From: Auriscalpium vulgare
Taxonomy: Eukaryota > Basidiomycota > Agaricomycetes > Russulales > Auriscalpiaceae
Reading direction: 5' to 3'
Assembly (NCBI GenBank): GCA_019915015.1
Contig: JAHBBC010000002.1
Span: forward strand, 2,728,001 to 2,792,000
DNA: 64,000 nt
Of the stretch, positions 11,701 through 22,501 are shown one piece after another (the stretch's first letter is position 1; each line of letters begins with the position of its first letter). A program made the position numbers and the translations under genes. The notes under the pieces were generated by a model, which saw only the letters and a list, made by a program, of their open reading frames with translations, did no database searches and was not told where the DNA came from.

Positions 11701-13587
11701 AGAAGAGCGCGGTGTTACAGAGCGCGGTGTTACCACGGGCGCGGGTCGGTCGATGCGCTGGCGGCAGCCAGCTGCGGGCGGTCGAGACGGAGCAATCAAC
11801 GGCGAAGAAGCTGTTGCTCCTGCACCAGGGACGGCTGCAAACGCGGCTGAGGTCGCTGCAAATGCATCGTATCAGGTGCGTCTGCTAGTGTTGTATGAGT
11901 GCACATACATGGTATTGACGTCCGCCAGGCTGAACGGAGGCGAGCAGCGATCTTCGCAAAGCATCACGTCCCCAAGGTCGCACACTCGGCCAATGTCACG
12001 CCGCTCAAACACCTCTACGCTGCTCACACTGGCATGCCGCCTTCTTATGGCTTGGTTCTTGTTGATGAGGCAATCTGCCTTGCAGAAGGTGCGTCGTAAT
12101 CTTCAACATGACTCGGCATGCGCTGATGGCTGGTTAGTCCTGACCATGTACGAGAAGTCGGCCGGTAAGAACGGCAAACATGGTTGGGCTTCGGACACGT
12201 CTCGCATCACCGCTCTTTCTTACATCGCTGTGAGACTGTTCAAGCCGGTCCGACACAACCAATTCTCCCTCGCCGATCCTAGCAAGATCCCTCGGTTCGC
12301 CTTCCTGAAACCGTCCTACTTCCTGTATGCCCTCGACCATCCCCTCCAAACCTCGGGCTCAACACTAGCTTTGGTAAAATCTGATGGCGCGTGCTATGTC
12401 GCCCTCAAGCAGAACGTCGCGAATATCGCTCGTGCTATCAAGGAGCTTAGTGGGAGGGTCAAGGCGGGTCTTGAACAGGCGGGTGACGATGAACCAGATG
12501 AATAGGTCAGTTTGACAGGCCTCTGCGCATCCGTAGTACATCCCCTCCTGCCTGCACGCAAAGCGGAGCTTTTTACAATAAACTACGATTTTTTTGAAGC
12601 TATGATCCTATCCGTGGTAGCTACGGACCCCAAACGGAGGTCTGAGGGGCGAATGGTAGCTGGAAGGGGTCGCGAGCCGCAAAAAAAAATGGTAGTTGAC
12701 CCCGTTTGGCGGATCATACCCCTGGCATGAGTTACGGGGGTCCTGGGGAAGGGGGAAGCGGCGGGTAGATCGATCGGATCACGGCGATCGGAAGTGAGGT
12801 GCGGTGCGCGCGCCGCTCAGAACGACGACCAGAACGCGCGCACACGCCCGCCCCGCGGCAGAAAAAGCACGAACAGAGCAGGAGAGACACGCACCACCTT
12901 GCCGAGGTTGAGGCTGGAGCGGCGCCACGTGGACGTGTCGGTGGTGCAGCAGTTGAAGCAGCGGCGGCGCACGCCGTCGGAGAGCTTGCGCGTCGCGTCG
13001 TCCGTGTAGACGGGCGTGTACTGCGGCTGCCCGGGGAACGGGTACGCGGGCGGCGCGCTGATCTGCGAGGGCACGACGTGCGTGGGCGGCGCCCCCGCGT
13101 ACATGCGCGGCGCGTAGCGCGCGGGGTCGCTGTTGCTGTGCACGCGGTACATGTGCGCCTGCTGTTGCTGCTGCTGCGCCTGCGCCTGCGCCTGCGCCTG
13201 CTGCTGCTGCTGCGCCTGTTGTTGTTGTTGGTGGGCCTGCTGCGCGGCCTGCGGGTGGTGCTGGTGCGGCGAGTGCGCGTTCTGCGGGGCGGCGTAGTAC
13301 GCGCGCGGCGAGCGGTCGACGGCGTCCGCGGGGTAGCGCATGTCGTGCGGGTACGGCGGGGCGTGCATGGCGAGGTCGCGCGGGGGCGGCGCGGGCGACG
13401 AGACGGCGGAGCGGTCGAGCGAGGACGCGGAGAGCGAGGGCGACTGGGAGAGCGTCGCGATGGCCGGGGGCGGCGAGGGCAGGCTGTGGGTTTATAGGGA
13501 CGGTGTATTAGGGTCGTATAAATAAACGGCAGCAGGCGCGCGGGGGGCGCACCGGGGGGCGTAGGCGGGCTCGAGGCGGTGCGGCAT
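5467..13587 (-). CDS. GATA-type zinc-finger transcription factor, split by transposon copy B
   Basis: Exons on the minus strand are 13587-13553, 13483-12895 and 5826-5467, giving 327 aa. Intron 1 (69 nt) has GTGCGC/CAG ends. Intron 2 (12894-5827) has a GTGCGT donor and a CCGCAG acceptor behind a CTGAC branch-like site. It holds the 6,862-bp copy B plus its 8-bp TSD, so it was about 198 nt before insertion. The single finger is C187-x2-C190-x19-C210-x2-C213 with the fungal core TWRRSSLNLGK then LCNKCGLFERTHSRPRP, and the intron cuts the finger between its two Cys pairs. A Gln/Ala-Gln repeat precedes the finger, and a Gly run and Pro-rich tail follow it. The protein should be nuclear and bind GATA-core DNA. 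The first exon is short (12 codons), so the true start could lie farther upstream. Whether the 7,068-nt intron is still spliced cannot be told from sequence. Confidence 0.85.
5883..5914 (+). repeat. Left terminal inverted repeat of copy B
   Basis: A 32-bp TIR, one mismatch from the right TIR. Just inside it a 6-bp stem CGGCGC-TTT-GCGCCG (about 5931-5945) and repeated GGTAGYT motifs begin. Confidence 0.95.
6241..12505 (+). CDS. Ulp1-type cysteine protease joined to P/THAP9-like transposase (copy B)
   Basis: Predicted exons: 6241-7168, 7227-7495, 7556-9202, 9263-9510, 9563-9836, 9889-11306, 11371-11875, 11929-12088 and 12138-12505. They join in frame to 1,938 aa with no internal stop. Residues about 290-365 form an Ulp1/SENP-type catalytic core: KHFVVV (His 294), YGDG (Asp 311), RQTDHVSCG (Gln 352, Cys 358). 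Residues about 400-700 are Ser/Pro/acidic low complexity with a Lys/Arg patch. A C2HC finger follows (C739, C742, H760, C764). The RNase H-like region contains ADGTAVER (Asp 1178), QDSNHGRK then RNN (Asp 1231), RQDDNAATRLFS and STEVCEHVFG (Glu 1405/1408). This order resembles the D...D-x2-H-x2-K-x2-RN...E layout of P/THAP9 transposases. Expected role: nuclear cut-and-paste transposition with a deSUMOylase-like protease. Two separate genes (protease, then transposase starting after about residue 400) cannot be excluded, but no stop codon separates them. The weakest intron calls are those at 7496 (in frame either way) and 11307. Confidence 0.8.
12713..12744 (-). repeat. Right terminal inverted repeat of copy B
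   Basis: Inverse of the left TIR with a single difference (CATGAG here against CGTGAG in the complement of the left end). TSD GGGGAAGG follows directly. Confidence 0.95.
12753..12894 (-). other. Donor-side remainder of GATA intron 2
   Basis: Host intron sequence between the TSD of copy B and the splice donor at 12894 (minus strand GTGCGT). With 5827-5882 it makes up the pre-insertion intron of about 198 nt. Confidence 0.75.
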
Positions 13588-16500
13588 GGGGCGCGGGCTG
13601 CGTGCGCGGGCGGGCGGCGGGGACGCGGGGGAGGCGGGCGGGGAGCGCGGGGACGGGGGCTGCGCGCGCGCGTGAGCGGGGCAGGGCGGGCGGCGACGCG
13701 CGATGGGACTGACCTGGGGGGCGGGCCTGGGGCTTTTGAGTGTGCGTGCGGGGGCGGATGGGGACGGATCGCGGGGGACGGTGAGCTTGGGGACGGGGGC
13801 TGGGCGGCGGTCTGCGTCTGCGGGCGAGCTGCGGGGGTGAGCGTGCGCAGAGGACGGCCGGGGTATATAAAGCCTACTGCATTGCTTAGCGGTCCTGGCG
13901 GGGCGGGGTGATGGTGGTGATGGGAGAGGCCAGCGACAACAGCCCGCCGTCGCTCGCGCGTGGGGCGCCCGCGAGCGTGGAACTATCAGAAGCATCCCGC
14001 CGCGGGGGCACCGTCCCACCCTCGGCACGCCGGCACGCCCCCGCTTCAGGCGCCGCTGGCTTTGCGCCCGCGCCGCGCCGGATCATGCCGGGGCGGCAGC
14101 AGGCTCCGCCCCAGCGCGCGCCGGGAGGGCGGCGGGGCGTCGGCGGAGGATCGCAGCGCGCCTCGGCGACCTTATCAGAACGACCCTGCAGCCCTGATCG
14201 CGCCTGGGATCGTCCCACCGCGCGGGCGCGCGCTCTTTGCCCGCCGCACGTCGCTGTCCGCCAGCCTGCGCGCAACCGGCCGGCGGGACTGCTGATGCCT
14301 CGTCGCGTTCCTTCAATGACGACCTGCCCGTGCGCGGGACCCCAGGCGAGATGCCATCTGCATCCGCTGCCCCCATCAGATCCCCCGAACCATGCACGCT
14401 TCGAGGTCGCATGCAAGCCCCGCGCACCGTCAGTGTCAGTCGCCGCACCGTCAGTCGCCATGACGCGCAGGCACGCCCCACGTCCCCGCGCAAGCATTCT
14501 GCGCCAACGCACTCTCCGCCCGCGCCTGCCAGCCAATCGTGCTGAGCTCATGCGCACCGGGGCCTGTCGCGCGCCTCGCCCGCTGCTGCACGCCGCTTCC
14601 CAGGGTTATTATGCATGCACGGCGCGTACGTATGGCGCGGCCCTTGTCCCGCATACGACCCGTCGGGCCAGTCGCGCGACGCCACCCACCATGCACCCAG
14701 ATAGGGCATCTCCCGCCCGGGCGTCTCGCGCACGACCCGGACAGGATGCTGCCGGACGGAGGCGGGGAGTGCGGTCGTCATGTTGTTCCCTATGATCGGC
14801 TGCCGGTCCCCGATCTACGCCCGTCGGTCCTTCTGCCACAGCTGCGGCGGACTGGATCGCAGTGAAGGCACTGCCGCGTCACATCCTGCGCACACGCCCG
14901 CGCCCGCGTGATGCTATCAGCTTCGCGCCGCGGAAGCACCCCACCGCGCCACGCCGCTTCGGATTCCCCGCACGTACATACATACATACATACACACGGC
15001 ACGGGCAGAGGGCGGATGCGACTCGGAGGCGGATGCGCGCGCGCCGGGATGGCAGCGGCGCGGCATCTTGCCTTGTGCGCGCGCCCGCAACCCCAACCGC
15101 GACGCGCCCGACGCAAACGCAAACACAGATGCACCGCTCACGCGATGCGATCACACAGCTGCACGACGCCGGCATCATCTGCATTCTGCATTCGCGCATA
15201 TCCAGTACTTGACGCGCGAGCGCCCGATGCGCCGGCTGTACACCGTGATAATAACAGTGATAGTAAGTAATACTGCACGGCGGACGCACCGGTGGATGCG
15301 CCGGGCGGTGGACGCGTCCGCCGGCAGCAGAGCCCCCGCGCCCGCGGGCTGCGCTATTGTTATGCCTTCTGCACGCACGCATGCGCGCGTGTGTACGTCG
15401 CATACACCATCCGAATACGTGCACCCCGGCGACCCAGCGCAGGCAGCGTCAGCTCCTAAACCGAATGCGAATTGCGCCCGCGGCCCGCGGAAGCATCCCA
15501 GCGGCGCCGGCACCTGCGTCTGCGTCTGCGTCTGCGTCTGTGCCGCGCGAGATGCATTCGCGCGCGCGCGCGGCGGGAGGGCTGCGTGCCGTGTGCGCGC
15601 GCGCCTGCACCACCACCGACGGGCCCGCCCTGCCCCTGCGCCCCGCGTTCCCAGCTCGCGCGATGGGATCCGACAAGCCGCCGACGGCGCGCACCGCGGA
15701 CACAGCACCCCATCCGCCCTCGGACGGCTGGAAGTATCCCGCTAATGCATATGCGTGGGCGCCTGGACTATTGATGATGATAGGATAGTGCGCGGGAGGG
15801 TGGCGTGGCGCGGCTCAGCCTCGAGCTTCGGGCTGCAGAACCCCCGCGCGCACGCGCCAACGCCACCGCCAAACCCACGACGCACGGACGATGCGATGCG
15901 ATACGGCGGCCCACGCGCGGTCCTGCTTTGGCTTGCGCCTGCTTTGCGCACCATCAGCACGTCGTGCCCTGTCGCGTCGTCCGCATCAGTTGATGCGTTG
16001 CAGCGTGGGTGGAATGCTCGCCGTGCAGCAAGAACGCACGGGGACTGGGGATTGGGGCTGGGGCTGGGGAGGGGCTCCCCGGAGAGGCCTGGAAACGATC
16101 GCATCAGCTGCGCGGCGTCGAGCGGTGCAGCGAGGGCGGCGGCAAGTCTAACGCGGGGATGGAGGATGACTCGCCCGTGCAGCAAGAAGGACGCGCGGGG
16201 AACGCGGACGGGGAAGGGGTCCCCGGAGAGGCCTGCATACGATACGATCACATCAGCTTCGCGGCGTCGGGCGGTGCGGGGCGTGCTGCAACTGTAACGC
16301 GGGCGTCCTGGCGAATGGAGGGGATTGGGCCCGAGATCCTCATCGTCGGGGGATCGATCTTCCAACGCGAGAACGTAAGTAGCAGCCCAGGAGCGAGAAC
16401 AAGAACAGAACACGCACGCGAACACATCGTAATGGAGACGGAGCGCGCTTGCGCTGGACTCAGACTCCGCGCAGGTGCGCATGACGCGCCGGCGGCCTTG

Positions 16501-19400
16501 GCCCACGGTGTCTGTGTCGTGCATTCCGGGCGGGCGGGCGGGCGTCGGCGGCAGGGCAGCCGATGCCAGCAGCGCGAGCCGACGCCTGCGGTGTTGCGTA
16601 CATGCCCCGGTTCGGGCTGTCGTGTGCGCGGGCTCTTGGACAAGACAGCCGCATCGAGGCTAGGCTGGGCTGGGTGCTTGCCTGGTGTGTCTGTGTCCGG
16701 GCACGGCCCCCCCTGGCAACACCACACCCCACCCCATCAGAAGGGCGTGCATTCGAATCCATTCGTATTCCGAGGGACGGGCGCGCGCGCGTCCGCCGCC
16801 AGCCCGCCTCCCACATTTTGCCGCGGGGCGGACATCAGAACGTGTCTGCAGACAGACCGACAGGCCGAATCAGCGGTGCGCTGCGCCATGGCGATGATGC
16901 TGATGCTGTGATGCCCCCGTGGCGGCATATCAGGCCGCGCGCGGGCGCCATGATCGTGTATGCACGCATGCCCGCTGGGAGACAAAGGAAGCTTCAGGAC
17001 AGATGCTGATGAGACTCTGAGATGATAAGTAGCATCAGCACGCACATGATGGCGTCGTCGACTGTCAGGCCGGGGCGCTGCGGGCAAAGCACACGGCGAA
17101 GGCAGAGGAGGACGGTGGGGGTGGGACGACAGGTGATGAGCCGGCGTGCCTGTGGGAGACCGTGCTGCGCGGCCGAAGCCCCCTGATAAGACCGTCAGCT
17201 GAGCGCGACGCGCGGGAAGCAGCGGGGACGTACCCGCGACACCACGCAGGAATACCACAGCGACTGTCCTGTCGGACGAGCACTTGCCAAGACCAAGTTG
17301 CTTGCCGTCAGGCCATCAGCCAGCGGTGTTCGCGTTCGCGTTCGTGTGCGTCGACATACGCAACTACTTACACGATGATCATCATGCGTGATTGTGCTCG
17401 TCGGCGCGCCCACCAACGCACTCGTCGGCAGAGACTCAGATCGCAGCGCGATCCACGGCCTGCGCGCGGTGCGGAATTTCAGACGGAGATGGCGGCGGGG
17501 TGGTGCGCCTGCCGAGCGCCACGCACGGCACGCCGCCCCGGTCACCGGCCCAGGTTCGTTGACTTGCCGCAGTCGCGCGCCGCCGCTCGCGCGAGTCATC
17601 GATCGCCTGGCCGAGGCCGCGAGCAGACCGGCGCCTATGGGCCGCGCGTGTCCGACCTTCAAGAACTTGCTTGCAGTCGTCCGTACGCGCGGTGATGACT
17701 GGACATGAGCAAGTAGTTTGTGCTCGGATGTGGGACGGACATGCGTAGGGACGGGAGGCATCGCCGTCCAGAAGCTCGCGGGAGAGCCCCATTTCCACGT
17801 TTCTTTGTTGCCTGAGACGTGGCTGTCGAGATGGCGTCTGCGTCGCGCGGGCTTCACAAGGAGCGTGTGCGTCGGATGCCATCCCTTTGACTCTGCGCCA
17901 TGGTCTCAGCTGCCCGACTCGGACAGGGCAGTCCACAGGCAGACCTCGCAGCTCCGCGGTCGTCAGCCGCAAACGCTAAGCGAGCCCTCAGTTCGAAGGC
18001 ATGGGAGAGGCGGAACGCACGTGGGCATGCCTATGGGAGCGCGGACCCGGCGGTGCAGTCGCAGTGGACGTTGCCCGCGGTTGATCCACGTGTACGTGCG
18101 GTCGGGGAAAGAGCCAGGTCGGACGGGAGGAGGAGGAGGGCGGCAGCGCGTTGGGTGAGTGCTGGCGAGGACAACGGCGCCGGCTCGAGCGCGAGGGAGG
18201 CCATCCAACGCACCGACGCGTCGACGCGTCCGTTCACGCGTGGGCCGGCCGGCGTCCCCCTCTCGCTCCGGCGGTGCGTAAGACGGCAGCCGCCCCGGTC
18301 GGCGTGCGTGTAGGTGCCCTGCGCACTGAGCGCCATCAGATGGGACGGCAGACAGCAGTGCGTGCCACGTACGATGCATCCGTCGCTTGCACCCTCTTCG
18401 CCGTGCTCCAGCCATGCCCGTCGATCCTCCGGGAGATGCAGATGTCAGCCATCAGTTGCGTCCAGGCGATGGTCGATGGCGAGTCAGAGCCTGGCACAGA
18501 CCGTGACGGGCTCTCGAGACTCGGGGAATACCCGACGTCGAACTTGCATGCTGGCCGCGAGTAGCCCGCCCGTCACGAACAGCGCAGGGCATGATATTGA
18601 TTGGCATCGCAGAGATACTAGTCTAATCGACGTAAGTAACACGAGAAGATGTACCACAAGCTGATTAGCCACTCTATCAGTTGGTATCAGCGGTGAACGG
18701 CATGCCCAGCCCATGACCCAGCGGCGGCCAGCCACTCTCCTAGCCCTCGCCTGACGTCCACTCTCTGAGGGCACTGTAAGAGTCGAACGCGCCAGCACAC
18801 GGGAGTCCCAGTTGACTGTGAAGAAGAACCCGCCGTCGCCCAGCGCGCTTTTTTCACCGCGCGGGCTCGCACGTGATGCGTGGTCCGTGCGCGGGAACAT
18901 CATTTTCGCCGCGCTTATAAGGCGGCGCGCGACGTCTGGGCGCGGCACGAAAGTTCACCTGGCGAGTTGATATTTGGAGCGCCGTGCAGCTGCGCAAGCG
19001 GCTTGTGCGGGGCTTTGAACTCTTGCTGAGGGAGAGCATTGTTCCTGCTTCCCAAGATCGCCCCGTTAGCTGCAATTTCGGTAGCGTCCCGTATAGGAGG
19101 TACATACGCGTTCGTGCTGTGATTTGTACGTGTACTGTGGAATGGAGATGGTGTTTTTAACTTTTGCAGAAAGACGCGGGTTGCTGCTAGTCCAGCCCCC
19201 ATAAAAGGAATTACTTGATGAAACTTTCGTCGTAGTCATCGTCCGTGTAAGTACAGAATCGTTCTGCGAGCTCCAATCCCCACTGGTGAGGTCCGAGTTA
19301 GAACAGAACGACTGTCTTCTGTGTATAATTAAGGTCAGCCACGGAGACTAGGTCTGAGTTAGTCTCTGCCCTTGCGCGGGCGCCGCATAAGACACGCAAT
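13588..19400. other. Long GC-rich region upstream of the GATA gene; no gene supported
   Basis: About 5.8 kb with many overlapping open frames on both strands, all explained by high GC. I found no domain or exon series. A TATATAAA-like stretch at about 13862-13870 could serve the GATA gene (minus strand reads TTTATATA). Microsatellites include (CATA)n near 14980 and (TGCGTC)n near 15523. CTGATR/YATCAG motifs recur, for example near 13987, 14176, 14921, 16931, 17188 and 18684. This could be a long regulatory or UTR region, or hold an untranslated transcript. Confidence 0.5.
16005..16330. repeat. Imperfect tandem duplication, unit about 165 bp
   Basis: Two consecutive blocks share, in the same order, GTGCAGCAAGAA, a G-rich run, CCCCGGAGAGGCCTG, CATCAGCT(G/T)CGCGGCGTCG, GCGGTGC and TAACGCGGG. 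Unit 1 spans roughly 16005-16168 and unit 2 roughly 16170-16330. They have diverged by substitutions and small indels. Confidence 0.75.
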
Positions 19401-20718
19401 CTAATCTAATCTTTCAAAACCAGCGAACAGGCAGCGCGCGCCTTTTCGTCTCTTCTGCCTCTCATCGTCGATAAACGCTCACCGCACCATGCACTGCCAT
19501 CCAGATATCGGAGGTCATAAGCTGTATGGCTGCTCTCGCCGTCCGAACACTCACTCATCGACTGCAACTTTGTCTGTCTTACAGCGCATGCCGAGAAGAA
19601 GAGGTGATAGTCACGCTGTAGTCTGCCTTGTGGTGCGTCCAAATTGTCAATTATCCGTGTGCTTATGCTGATTGCCGATCCTGATCATAGTCAGCGCACG
19701 TAGTTGTCCATCCCCACAACATCCCCCACGTCGAAAGCTTCCGGAACCATAAACTGCAATACGCCTGTTACTGTGCCAGACCGACGTGCGATATGGTCGG
19801 CGAACGGTGCGTAAATTTCTGCGTCTGTGACGTGACGTGGCCGATCTGACTATATCTTTGACGGTGGCATTCGAATTCTCCAGCGTTGAGGAGACGACGC
19901 TCGTCATTGAATCGGAGGCATCCCGCAAGTATCCTTCCTCCATTCTGAATGTGCCCGACCCCGCAACAAGGCGATCCAGGGCCAGGGCCAGGACCGCACC
20001 CATTAGATGCCTTGCCAGCAATGCTAGCCGTAAGTCTACAACTCTGACTCTGACCGAATGACCATGCTGACAGCGAGAACAGCTCTCATGGTGGATCAAG
20101 ACCACCACTGCGCTACACTCAACGGAGCGACTCGGCTGCATCTCGCAGTGAAACGGAACATGCGAATTGGGGGTCCATTGCGTGTGCTGTGCGGCTTACA
20201 TTCTACTTAACCACCGAACGGACTGCTGCGCGCGCTGCGTCACACAGAGACACAGAGGAATAAACCGAGACAATCGACTGTCAAAGGTACGTCTCACGCA
20301 GTCGTTGTTTGCTAACTCGCTGTCCGCATGCTATCGGCCTTTCAACTCATACGGGAGTATCGCGCATGTCCGACCGGAGATCAGCGACGTGAAGGTGTGT
20401 GCGACGAGCTCGTCGGCGGGCTGCCCCCGAGCCTACGTTTGGTGGGATTGTACGTAGGGCAGGCGATGGTGAGTCGTGACCGGTAGGACCAGCCACAGGG
20501 GAAGAAGGGTCGCCGGACTAGAGGCGTTGGAGGCGAATGATGCAGATGCGCGTTGCACGGTGTCAACTTTTGCCGCGCTGTTGCCCGAGACATGCCAAAT
20601 CAATTGTGCTCTTTACATTGAACCTTAGGGAGAATTTCAGGGTTAATCATTGAACGCCAAGAAAGCATCAGACTCTTTTGTCGCAGTCTCGAGCGTAGTG
20701 TGCAACAGTACAAGCTAT
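19401..20718. other. Intergenic DNA with one dispersed repeat; no gene supported
   Basis: GC drops relative to the preceding region. The only recognisable item is the repeat at 19601-19813. Short open frames (for example 19837-20061) have no recognisable domain. Confidence 0.5.
19601..19813 (+). repeat. Dispersed repeat R1, copy 1
   Basis: About 210 bp align in the same orientation with 28747-28943. Both share CTGTAGTCTGCCTTGTGGTG, GTCCAAATTGTCAA, AGTCAGCGCACG, CATCCCCCAC and, at the end, CGATATGGTCGGCGAACGGT. Divergence is moderate, with indels. I cannot assign a family. Confidence 0.8.
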
Positions 20719-22501
20719 CTACAAACCATGCGCTTCGCACGACCATCTTTTCTGCTGGTACACGCGACTGCTGGAGTCCTCGTCTGCCCTCTCCCGCGTA
20801 CCGTCATCCCATACTAGCCGCATCTCCGGCACCGCTTCCCGCATTGCCGTCACCCACTCCTCGTCACGGTCGATCATAAAAACACACCCGGCCACATCCA
20901 GCTCCTCGAGCCGATTCCCGGCCTTTGCGCGCGCCGCCAGACTCGTCGCCAATGATATGGTGTAGAGATGGACGCCGGTGAGAACGAGGACCGAAAGGGC
21001 CGGAAGAACAACACATTGAGAGGTCCCGCCGAGGGCATTGGAGTCACCTGCGAGGCTGAACCGTCGCAGGGCCTGTTGAAAACGCCAAACTGCTACGCCT
21101 TTGAGGGTCAGGCGACGCAGCCCGTGTGCATGTACCATCCAATCATCCATCCATCCGCCCTCGAGCTGGTCTATTGAAGAATATTGCACTGTGAGTTCCG
21201 ACAGATGCACCGACAAAAGGGTTGTCGTCGCAGCCTGTACGAGCATGCGTTCTCGGGCTTTCGAAGCACGAACAACAGCGCCACCGCCGATGTACCAGGA
21301 ATCTCGGGTGGAGAAGGTCAGCCTAGCGCGCTCACTCGGCCTGTGCTCGCCTTTCCACAGCATGATGGAGGTGTCTGGAGCGGACTCGATCTCGACGCGG
21401 GTTATTGCATTGCAACTCTCCAACGCAGAGTTTGCATGTGACTTGGTGGATGCGAGCGCAACCGAGAGGAAGGCATCCGGGTTTTCTGGCGAAGCATTGA
21501 AGTTGAAAGCATCAGTACACGATGGCATCGGGAGGGAGCGAAAGATGGGAAAGTAAGGACATGGACACCGTGGCGGGTAATTTGAGATCCAGATAGATCA
21601 ACTTCGCATGCGCAATCCTGCGCCCCCGGCCTGACTCCGGGACAATATCAGTTCCCCAGGGTAGCATATTGAAGCCCAGGTGTTCGAGCATGGGCATACC
21701 CGCCAGAGCATCGAGCATGTCCTCTAGTGAAAATGTGAGCCTGTAGCCATGTAGGCTGAGCTTCAGGCAGATGAGGTGTTGGAAAAATGGTAAAATCATA
21801 GGCATGCCTATGTTTTGCGAGGAAAATTGAAGGTGGCGTAGCGACGGTGCCGACCCGCCGAAGAGCCCTCCCAGGGCCGCGCCGTAACTGTCGTCGCGGA
21901 AATTCGCCTCACCAATGCTAAGGTGGAGCGAGCGGAGGAGGGGGGCAGGCATTGTGAGTGCTGGTAGAACACCATTTTTGTCTGCGTTGATTCGCAGGTT
22001 TTTCGTGCGGTGCATATTTTCCTCCAAGAATTTGAGGTGGCGGTCCAATGAATTACTATCGACTGTCTCGATGGACAGTGGTGCGCCTCTTGTGCGTGCC
22101 ATGGTCATAGTCGTCCAGTTGTGACCGGATAGCAGGTTTATGTCCGCCCATAGGCTTGACTGCTGAATGGCGACCCGCCGCCAGCGCCTGCAAATGAACG
22201 TCACCCCGAGCCATCCGCGGTAGACCGGCGGATGCCAGCCTGGCAACGGAGGACAGTAGAGCTTCCATCTCTCGTCGATGTCTTTCAGGCAGGTAAAGAT
22301 CGCAGAAAGAATCTCAGGAGGGATGCGCGCCACGGGTACGAGGGAGTTGTGCTGCTCGCGCAGCGCCAGCAAGGCAGTCTCCAGGGCTTCATCACGCGCC
22401 TCGCACACACGCGCAAAATCCATCTCCTGTGTGGAATCCGTAGCCTCTTGTCGCTGGAGCTGTGTACGGTCAACGGCTCGTGCAGTGCGGAGGGCCGCCA
22501 C
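20719..22501 (-). pseudogene. F-box-LRR-type gene F1, frameshifted
   Basis: Two open frames on the minus strand (22501-21512 and 21528-20719) together cover an F-box protein like the two paralogues at 24104 and 26208. The first part holds the F-box (VARIPPEILSAIF) followed by WLGVTFICRRWRRVA and leucine-rich segments. The second continues the LRR-like part and ends in RLVWDDGTRE, equivalent to the C-termini of the paralogues. The frame is lost near 21512-21516, where reading on in the same frame hits TGA while a one-base shift continues the conserved sequence. No splice sites fit there, so a frameshift or assembly error is most likely. The open frame begins at a GTG codon, and the first in-frame ATG is at 22423. 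If functional, such proteins act as substrate adaptors in SCF ubiquitin ligases. Confidence 0.75.

Larger units (their letters stand above)
5883..12744 (+). mobile_element. Ulp1-transposase DNA transposon, copy B (complete, 6,862 bp)
   Basis: Both ends carry 32-bp inverted repeats with one mismatch (AGGACCCCC...GGGGGTCCT). They are flanked by a perfect 8-bp duplication GGGGAAGG at 5875-5882 and 12745-12752. The element carries one long intron-containing gene on the plus strand and short noncoding ends. Length and visible sequence equal copy C, so transposition was recent. It sits in intron 2 of the minus-strand GATA gene in opposite transcriptional orientation. The 8-bp TSD is shared by P, hAT and KDZ elements; transposase motifs favour a P/THAP9-like relationship (inference). 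Confidence 0.97.

Noticed and set aside
5883..12744. Assignment of copies A-C to the KDZ (Kyakuja-Dileera-Zisupton) group because of Ulp1 and the 8-bp TSD
   Set aside because: The transposase core lacks the CxC-type cysteine clusters and KDZ signature blocks that I know. D-x2-H-x2-K-x2-RN and the AATRLFS block fit P/THAP9 better. Kept only as an alternative.
13886..18564. Many 100-300-codon open frames, including one after a TATA-like site at about 13865
   Set aside because: Overlapping in all frames and rich in Arg/Ala/Pro; compositional artefacts without homologous motifs.
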